The notes below the pieces were generated by a model. The model was not told where the DNA came from. It saw nothing but the letters and a program-made list of their open reading frames with translations, and searched no databases. From assembly GCA_028688535.1 (NCBI GenBank), contig JAQTXY010000016.1, positions 1-13,921 of the forward strand: DNA of 13,921 bases. Reading direction: 5' to 3'. Numbering within the stretch: the first letter of the stretch is position 1; each line of letters opens with the position of its first letter. The stretch is from Methanothrix sp. Its GTDB lineage: Archaea; Halobacteriota; Methanosarcinia; Methanotrichales; Methanotrichaceae. Shown piece by piece: positions 9,096 to 13,921 of the stretch. Made by a program: the position numbers and the translations under genes.

Positions 9096-9589
9096 TTACT
9101 TGAAAATGTCGTCTATGTTTTGAGGGTGCATCACCCTGAGCTTAAAAGAGGACGGAACCTTGTATTTCCTCAAGGTTTTGTCTGTTGTTATGAGGTAATC
9201 AAGATCGTAGGCCATTGCGTAACCTAAATGAACCAAATCCGTGGGGCTTAGCCTGCTATCTCGAACAGTCTCATCCATATACAGATTGTAGCAAGCCACA
9301 GCAACGGCTTTATTCGGGCGAAGAACGACTATGTCCAATCCTTGCCAGAAATCTATCAGCATATAGAGATCGTCAATGCAGAATTTGCCCTCTTCCTCGC
9401 TTTGAATGCATAAGCTGACAATTTCCGCAAACACCGATACGGGAACGCAGAGCTCCACGCGAGGGTGCCCACTCGCGCGGCTCAAAAATTTTTTATTTCC
9501 CTGGGAAAAATGCTTCTCTTGCTGAGCACGTCGCGATTGTGGTCAATGACAGCGTATAGGAAAATATCGGAGTCTACGGCTATGCGCAT
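9096..9589 (-). pseudogene. PIN-domain ribonuclease (VapC-like toxin), frameshifted
   Basis: Reading from ATG 9589, the frame encodes MRIAVDSDIFLYAVID... and meets TGA after about 35 codons, at the run A6T5 (about 9486-9496). From there the continuation is in another frame down to 9096. Restoring one base in the run gives a continuous 164-residue PIN domain. It has all four expected acidic residues: Asp6 (with Asp8), Glu56 in SVFAEIVSL, Asp118 in LSPTDLVHL and Asp137 in LITTDKTL. PIN proteins are metal-dependent RNases, usually toxins of VapBC pairs. It begins 3 bases after a small acidic upstream gene, as toxins usually do. It may be a pseudogene, a sequencing error in a homopolymer, or recoded in vivo. 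If only the second part is translated, a TTG at 9485 could serve, giving a protein without Asp6. Confidence 0.75.
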
Positions 9590-9592
9590 TGT

Positions 9593-9748
9593 TTAACCGC
9601 CAAAAGCAGTCTGGATTTTTCTTACCATCGCTTCCTCTTCCTCTTCAGTCAGAGCCCAAATTACTCTGCCGAAGATATCTGTGGCTCCTCCATGGGGCAG
9701 CGGGTCCTCGTCGGTATCGACACGATGAATGAAGGGGGGTTTCAGCAT
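9593..9748 (-). CDS. Small acidic protein, putative antitoxin partner of the PIN protein
   Basis: This is a short gene of about 51 codons with a glutamate run (LTEEEEEAMVRKIQ) in a C-terminal helix and a Gly-Gly end. I do not recognise a family or a DNA-binding fold. The role is inferred only from its position: it ends 3 bases before the PIN-domain gene on the same strand, the standard antitoxin-toxin layout. Starts are possible at 9787, 9754 and 9748. A GGGAG site lies 9 bases before 9748 and only 3 before 9754, so 9748 is preferred. A TATA-like AAATATAAT at about 9791-9799 argues against 9787. Confidence 0.55.
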   Translation of the reverse strand: MLKPPFIHRVDTDEDPLPHGGATDIFGRVIWALTEEEEEAMVRKIQTAFGG

Positions 9749-9887
9749 ATCCATGATCTCCCTTTTATGTCGAAATAGTCCCGACATCCTGGATTATATT
9801 TCTTTCGTTTATCTCCGAGGAGTGCAGTTTCGTGATCTCCGAATTCTTCTGGCTGTATTTTCTCCAAACGAGGCCACGCACGCAATG

Positions 9888-9895
9888 CTTATATC
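9888..9895 (+). promoter_or_regulatory. Putative TATA box of argS
   Basis: CTTATATC lies about 50 bases before the argS ATG. The standard archaeal spacing places the transcript start near 9918, inside an inverted repeat (9911-9929). This supports the 9943 start and argues against the longer frame beginning at 9832. Confidence 0.45.
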
Positions 9896-9910
9896 ACCAC
9901 ATCCAATTGT

Positions 9911-9929
9911 TGAATAAACATATTATTCA
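9911..9929. repeat. Inverted repeat TGAATAA-N5-TTATTCA before argS
   Basis: Two perfect 7-base arms are separated by 5 bases. It overlaps the predicted argS transcript start and lies 14 bases before the ATG. It could be an operator or a short 5' hairpin; chance is also possible in AT-rich DNA. Confidence 0.35.
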
Positions 9930-9942
9930 TACTGGTGTTCCC

Positions 9943-11658
9943 ATGTTTCTCGATTTCATGAGCGAGGTCGAGGGCCTTTTGCATGCTGCCCTCGAGCGCT
10001 GCGGCTACAAGGTAGAGGAAGGAGTAAACAATCTGGGGCTGGAGCTGAGCCCTCATGCCGATCTGGCCTCATCAGTGGCCTTCCGGCTGGCTCCGGTTCT
10101 TAAGAAAAGCCCGGTGGCTATTGCCAGGGAGATCCACCAGGCCCTAGGCCAAAATTTCAGCTATGTGCAAAAGGTAGAGCTTTCCGGCCCCTATCTCAAT
10201 TTCTTCATGAGCCGGAAGTTCCTGGACAGGGTCATACAACAGGCCCTGGCGGACAATGCCTGGACCGGTCGCATGAATGAAAGGGTCATTGTGGAGCACA
10301 CCTCAGCCAATCCGGATGGGCCGCTGCACGTGGGTCATATCCGCAATTCCGTGATCGGGGACACACTGGTGCGCATCCTGCGCCGGGCGGGCTGCACTGT
10401 GGATGCCCAGTACTACGTCAACGACATGGGCCGCCAGGAAGCTATGGTGGTCGTGGGCTGCGATCACTTCCAGCTGGACGGCAGCAAAGCCGACCATGCC
10501 GTGGCCAAGGTCTACATCGCAGCCAACCGTCTCATGGAAACCAATCCCGAGATACGGGATGAGGCGGATCAGGTAATCCAGCGCTACGAGGCGGGCGACG
10601 ATGAGACGGTGGCCAAGATCCAGAGCGCCATCAAGTACGCCATTGGCGGCATCGAAGGGACGCTGCACCGCATGAACATCCGCCACGACAGCTACCACTG
10701 GGAATCGGAGTTTGTGCGAAAGGGGGATGTCTCCGAGATTTTGGGCCAGCTGGAGAAGACGGGGCTCACAGAATACGAAGAGGGCGCTTTTCAGCTCGAC
10801 CTCACTTCGTATGGTTTTGAGAAGAAGATGGTCCTCAAGAGGGCGAACGGAACCTCGCTTTACATCACCCGCGACCTGGCCTACCACCGCTGGAAGTCCC
10901 TGAATTCAGACCGCTCGGTGGATGTCCTGGGAGCCGACCACAAGCTGGTATCCGGGCAACTCTGCACCGCTCTTCGCCTTTTAGGCGTTCGCGAACCTGA
11001 GGTGGTCATCTTTGAGTTCGTCTCCCTGCCCACAGGCTCCATGAGCACCAGAAAGGGCAAGTTCATCTCCGCTGACGAGCTGCTCGATGAGGTGGAGAAG
11101 CAGGCTTATGAGGAGGTTAAAGTGCGCCGGCCAGAGGAGAGCGAGGCATTCCTGAAAGTGGTGGCGGCCCAGGTGGCGACGGGTGCTGTGCGCTACGATG
11201 TGGTCAAGGTCTCCCCGGACAAGGCCACTACCTTTGACTGGAAGCAGGCTCTGGACTTTGAGAAGCTTTCTGCGCCCTTCATCCAGTACTCGCATGCCCG
11301 CGCCTGCAGCATCCTGCGCAAGGGAGAAGATCTGTGCAAGGCAGAAACGAGTCAAGAGGGCCAGAATGATCCGGCCCAGGCAGATATGCTCATCGGCGAG
11401 AACGAGATCGCTCTCATCAAAAAGATTGCGCAGTTTGATCTGGTCATCGACAGAGCTGCCCGTGAGCTGAAGCCTCATCAACTGGCCACGTACGCCCGCG
11501 AGCTGGCGGAGAGCTTTAATCATTTCTATCGCTACAGCCCGGTGCTGGATGCCGAGCCGAGGCTGCGCCAGGCAAGGTTGGCCCTGGCGAGAGCAGCGCG
11601 CAACGCTCTGAGAACGACCCTGGAGACTCTGGGCATTGATGCCCTAGAGACGATGTAA
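9943..11658 (+). CDS. argS: Arginyl-tRNA synthetase
   Basis: This class I synthetase (571 residues) joins arginine to tRNA-Arg using ATP in the cytoplasm. The N-terminal additional domain (about 1-110) contains VQKVELSGPYLNFFM, a known ArgRS signature for tRNA D-loop contact. The Rossmann catalytic domain has HTSANPDGPLHVGHIRN with the HIGH-type HVGH at 129-132. The KMSKS-type loop appears as MSTRKG (367-372). The C-terminal helical anticodon-binding domain contains FIQYSHARACSILRK and ends in a DALR-like helix bundle. ATG at 9943 gives the typical archaeal length, has GGTG 5 bases upstream and follows a good TATA box. The upstream extension to 9832 has no homologous look. The gene is visibly more GC-rich than the atp operon. 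Confidence 0.96.
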   Translation: MFLDFMSEVEGLLHAALERCGYKVEEGVNNLGLELSPHADLASSVAFRLAPVLKKSPVAIAREIHQALGQNFSYVQKVELSGPYLNFFMSRKFLDRVIQQALADNAWTGRMNERVIVEHTSANPDGPLHVGHIRNSVIGDTLVRILRRAGCTVDAQYYVNDMGRQEAMVVVGCDHFQLDGSKADHAVAKVYIAANRLMETNPEIRDEADQVIQRYEAGDDETVAKIQSAIKYAIGGIEGTLHRMNIRHDSYHWESEFVRKGDVSEILGQLEKTGLTEYEEGAFQLDLTSYGFEKKMVLKRANGTSLYITRDLAYHRWKSLNSDRSVDVLGADHKLVSGQLCTALRLLGVREPEVVIFEFVSLPTGSMSTRKGKFISADELLDEVEKQAYEEVKVRRPEESEAFLKVVAAQVATGAVRYDVVKVSPDKATTFDWKQALDFEKLSAPFIQYSHARACSILRKGEDLCKAETSQEGQNDPAQADMLIGENEIALIKKIAQFDLVIDRAARELKPHQLATYARELAESFNHFYRYSPVLDAEPRLRQARLALARAARNALRTTLETLGIDALETM

Positions 11659-11659
11659 A

Positions 11660-12520
11660 ATGCGCTTTAGCCCCTATCTTTGGGTCGCGGCTTACGCCTC
11701 AACTTTTTTAATGCTATTGGCACTGTCGGCCTGGGCAATGCCGGTGGGAAATCCGGTCTGGACTGAGGAGCCCTGGACGAAGCCCGGGGGCGTGTTCCTG
11801 GAAAATGGTGCACAGGAAAGTCTAGTAACAGCCCTTTCGGATCCAATATACTTCAACCTAAGCGGCAATGAACCGGAGTCGATTCGCCTGGGTGATAGGC
11901 AGCTTAACTACTCCGATTATATCAACAGTACAGCTTTTGCACCACTTTTCAGCGAGCTATGGATTGCCAAGGATTCAGTCTGGAGCCGTTATGGGCAGGT
12001 CACGGCAGGTGAAGCAGTCGACCTGATCGTGCACACTCCTCGAGACGGCAGCGGCGATATCTATCTCGTATCCTATGCCAATAGCACAACTATGCACTGG
12101 AATCACAAATTCCTGGCAGGCTACTACCGGCTCAGACTGACGCCGGAGGAGAGCGGCAGGCTCTTTATGCTGCTCTCTCAGGGAAGCGATCCGGGCAATG
12201 CCCTCATTTTGGATGTCTTGGCCCGGCAGAGCAAGCCTTCGTTCTCACCATTGGATGTGAATTCTATCTCGATGGGTGACGCTTTTGTTACCATAAAGTC
12301 TCAAAGAATAAAAGGATTCGATGTCTTTGTGGACGGAGTTTTTTATTGCAACGATAACAGCGACGGCTCCCTGGATGGAATAGCCAGCTTAACTATCGGC
12401 GGCGGCAAGACTCACACTATTACCATCTCCCAGAGGGACGGCATGGGCGGCATTATTAACAAGAATGAGCATACGAAGAACTTCAATCGGGATACGCATT
12501 ACACTTTGCAGATGGACTGA
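11660..12520 (+). CDS. Exported protein of unknown function, following argS
   Basis: This 286-residue protein has a signal peptide (about residues 1-26, core STFLMLLALSAWA). The mature part has Trp-rich and sequon-rich stretches (NLSG, NYSD, NSTA, NSTT) and a beta-rich middle. A C-terminal region of about 75 residues (from about 210) has IKGFDVFVDGVFYCNDNSDGS and later GGGKTHTITISQ, resembling a small Ig/PEGA-like sandwich. I cannot name a family. ATG is one base after the argS stop with a weak ribosome site, so it is probably translated from the argS transcript; a functional link is not implied. Confidence 0.72.
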   Translation: MRFSPYLWVAAYASTFLMLLALSAWAMPVGNPVWTEEPWTKPGGVFLENGAQESLVTALSDPIYFNLSGNEPESIRLGDRQLNYSDYINSTAFAPLFSELWIAKDSVWSRYGQVTAGEAVDLIVHTPRDGSGDIYLVSYANSTTMHWNHKFLAGYYRLRLTPEESGRLFMLLSQGSDPGNALILDVLARQSKPSFSPLDVNSISMGDAFVTIKSQRIKGFDVFVDGVFYCNDNSDGSLDGIASLTIGGGKTHTITISQRDGMGGIINKNEHTKNFNRDTHYTLQMD

Positions 12521-12551
12521 CTGCTCTATTTTTTAGGCTAAGAAAAATGTC

Positions 12552-12593
12552 TCTCTGGCCGCTTCGGCTGCCGTCAGCCCGATGAGCCAGAGA
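12552..12593. terminator. Nested hairpin between convergent genes, probable terminator
   Basis: TCTCTGGC (12552-12559) pairs perfectly with GCCAGAGA (12586-12593). Inside it, GGCTG (12566-12570) pairs with CAGCC (12575-12579) around a CCGT loop. It lies in the 113-base gap between a plus gene ending at 12520 and a minus gene ending at 12634. Short T tracts lie nearby on the plus strand, so a bidirectional terminator is the simplest reading. Confidence 0.5.
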
Positions 12594-12633
12594 TGATAAT
12601 GGTCTATTTTTGGCTTCGTCCCAGGCCAGGGCT

Positions 12634-13104
12634 CTACCTTACGTTGGATCTGCCTTTGCTGGCCATCATGAAGGCGAAGTCTGCCCTGGTATCGGTCTTC
12701 TTGCCATCCGGCAGGCGACCATAGGTGAAGTCGCTATGTGAGTTGTCGCTCTGCTGGGATGTCTTGTCTACCTCTGTGCCAGTGGCATCATAGAGGAATA
12801 CGGTTCCATTGCCGGTAGCAGTCCAAGTATCCTGACCATCAAAAGCCACGAACCCCTTGGGCTCGATGCTGCCCTTCAGGAGGATGGGCCCTTCCCAGGG
12901 TTTGTCTACGATATTGATCTTCCAGCCGGTCAGATCCACGGCTGCGTCCCCGGTATTATAAAGCTCTACCCATACGGTGCCGTTGTCGGGCGGACTTAGC
13001 TCAAACTCATTGATAACCACGTCGCACATGCCCAGGCCACAGACGACCATAAGGCCGCAGAAAGCCAGGAGCGCCTTGATGCCGATATCGGATTTAAGCA
13101 ACAT
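12634..13104 (-). CDS. Secreted lamin-tail-domain (LTD) protein
   Basis: This 156-residue protein has a signal peptide (about residues 1-27) and then one lamin-tail-like Ig fold. Visible LTD marks are VVINEFELSPP (29-39), WVELYN (45-50), DLTGWKI (57-63), an FVAFDG strand and DFTYGRLPDG (125-134). It ends SKGRSNVR, as LTD modules end with a P-G-x-x-N-like tail. LTD domains in secreted prokaryotic proteins are thought to bind DNA, membrane or partner proteins; the role here is unknown. ATG at 13104 follows GAGGGGTG closely. It is the second gene of a tandem pair, 18 bases after its paralogue. Confidence 0.82.
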   Translation of the reverse strand: MLLKSDIGIKALLAFCGLMVVCGLGMCDVVINEFELSPPDNGTVWVELYNTGDAAVDLTGWKINIVDKPWEGPILLKGSIEPKGFVAFDGQDTWTATGNGTVFLYDATGTEVDKTSQQSDNSHSDFTYGRLPDGKKTDTRADFAFMMASKGRSNVR

Positions 13105-13122
13105 TTTTTCACACCCCTCTGA

Positions 13123-13587
13123 TTAGCGTATATTCGATTCACCCTTGGTGGCAGAGCCCAGGCCCCAGTCGCCATCGTTATTTGTATCGTAGCCATCCGG
13201 ATGCCTGCCGTAGGTGAAGTCGTTGTTCATGGAGTCCTGCCGGTTGGCCGTCTTGTCCACTTCCTCTCCTGCTGCATTATATAGCGTGGAATATCCGCCA
13301 TCATTATGATTCCAGGAAGATTGGCCACTATAGACATAAAAGCCCTTGGCAGGCAGAATGGTTCCTGCAGGCACAGCAGGGAGCTTTCCTACCCAGCTTC
13401 CATCGGTGATCTCCGCCGTCCATCCGCTGATGTCCACGCTCTCGTTGTCGGGATTATAAATCTCAACCCAATCCACCCCGCCTTCCGGTGGATTCAATTC
13501 CATCTCGTTTATAACAACCGATGCGCAGGCGTTCATGGTTAATAACATTAGAGCTGCGACAAAATATTTTCCCATTGATATTGACAT
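13123..13587 (-). CDS. Secreted lamin-tail-domain (LTD) protein, paralogue
   Basis: This 154-residue protein has a signal peptide (about residues 1-22) and one LTD fold: VVINEMELNPP (24-34), WVEIYN (40-45), DISGWTAEI (52-60) and DFTYGRHPDG (123-132). It ends ATKGESNIR. It aligns along its length with the neighbouring gene at 12634-13104, including VDKT and the ending SN(V/I)R, so the pair arose by tandem duplication. The frame is open to GTG 13605, but a GGAGG at 13600-13604 serves ATG 13587. A TATA-like element lies at 13641-13652 on the same strand. Confidence 0.82.
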   Translation of the reverse strand: MSISMGKYFVAALMLLTMNACASVVINEMELNPPEGGVDWVEIYNPDNESVDISGWTAEITDGSWVGKLPAVPAGTILPAKGFYVYSGQSSWNHNDGGYSTLYNAAGEEVDKTANRQDSMNNDFTYGRHPDGYDTNNDGDWGLGSATKGESNIR

Positions 13588-13640
13588 TACTGTTCTATCC
13601 TCCACTCATGCTTTATCCTAAATTTGTACACAGATTATTT

Positions 13641-13652
13641 CAAGTATATTAT
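13641..13652 (-). promoter_or_regulatory. Possible promoter of the LTD gene pair
   Basis: The minus strand reads ATAATATACTTG here, TATA-like. A transcript start near 13619 would leave a leader of about 30 bases containing the GGAGG site. The gap 13588-13771 holds no convincing gene. Confidence 0.35.
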
Positions 13653-13771
13653 CATATCGGAGCTTTCTATAAGCGATTGGAAAACGGCTAAATAGTTTGA
13701 GAGGTATAAGCGAAGACAAATATTTAGAATTTGCAAGGGAGATTAAATAAATTAGCAATGAGGTGGATTGG

Positions 13772-13921
13772 ATGAAATTTAAGAAATTGGAGGATAGATC
13801 GGTGCCTCTTGGAAAGATGCTGCTTTTTTGCTGCATCATGCTTGGCCTCATGACGGTATTTTCAGTTGCAGTCGCCCAGGAAAAAGACGTTTGCACAGGA
13901 GCGGAGATGGGAAGCTATGCA
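13772..13921 (+). CDS. N-terminus of a secreted protein, cut by window end
   Basis: The 50 codons from ATG 13772 run off the window with no stop. Residues about 15-36 (KMLLFCCIMLGLMTVFSVAVAQ) form a signal peptide with a V-A-Q type cleavage site. A GAGGTGG ribosome site lies about 6 bases before the ATG, a strong start. The mature part seen so far (EKDVCTGAEMG...) has one Cys; the family cannot be told. Confidence 0.65.
   Translation, partial: MKFKKLEDRSVPLGKMLLFCCIMLGLMTVFSVAVAQEKDVCTGAEMGSYA

Noticed and set aside
9832..9942. N-terminal extension of ArgRS from 9832
   Set aside because: It would include the predicted TATA box and inverted repeat, and the residues do not look like ArgRS; ATG 9943 fits better.
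10303..11523. Long minus-strand frames inside argS
   Set aside because: GC-rich codon bias in argS leaves open antisense frames; none shows a domain or start signal.
13618..13896. Minus-strand reading frame of 92 codons near the window end
   Set aside because: It runs antisense to the signal-peptide gene at 13772, which has a strong ribosome site, and its product looks like non-coding translation.

Overview
The window most likely comes from a methanogenic archaeon of the Methanosarcinales, perhaps a Methanothrix/Methanosaeta relative. This is an inference from archaeal-style TATA boxes, an archaeal-type arginyl-tRNA synthetase, many short secreted beta-rich proteins and the kind of ATPase present. 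No rRNA, tRNA or other marker in the window fixes the taxon.

Left part (1-6960). A small heat-shock protein gene (+) ends exactly where a nine-gene minus-strand operon ends. Read 5' to 3' from 6913 down to 403, that operon is atpD-atpC-atpQ-atpR-atpB-atpE-atpF-atpA-atpG. This is the gene order of the N-ATPase, the laterally spread Na+-translocating branch of bacterial F1Fo ATPases. The genes overlap or lie within 0-20 bases of each other. There is no separate delta gene, and the b subunit carries a delta-like C-terminal part. The c subunit has the Na+-ligand signature, and both extra membrane proteins (AtpQ, AtpR) are present. Archaea normally make ATP with an A-type enzyme, so this is an acquired second rotary ATPase, probably for Na+ transport. 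By eye the operon is more AT-rich than hsp20 or argS.

Middle (7008-9800). A secreted DUF4139-like protein (-) is divergent from a small secreted beta-rich protein (+). A short region capable of alternative hairpins follows. Next is a two-gene toxin-antitoxin-like pair on the minus strand: a small acidic protein followed by a PIN-domain ribonuclease. The PIN gene is split by a one-base frameshift in an A6T5 run.

Right part (9830-13921). argS (+) is followed after one base by a gene for an exported protein of unknown function. A hairpin then separates it from a convergent pair of tandem, paralogous secreted lamin-tail-domain proteins (-). The window ends inside the N-terminus of another signal-peptide gene (+).

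The strongest biological story is the complete N-ATPase operon with its fused b-delta stator and odd TTG start region. The broken or frameshifted PIN toxin comes next.
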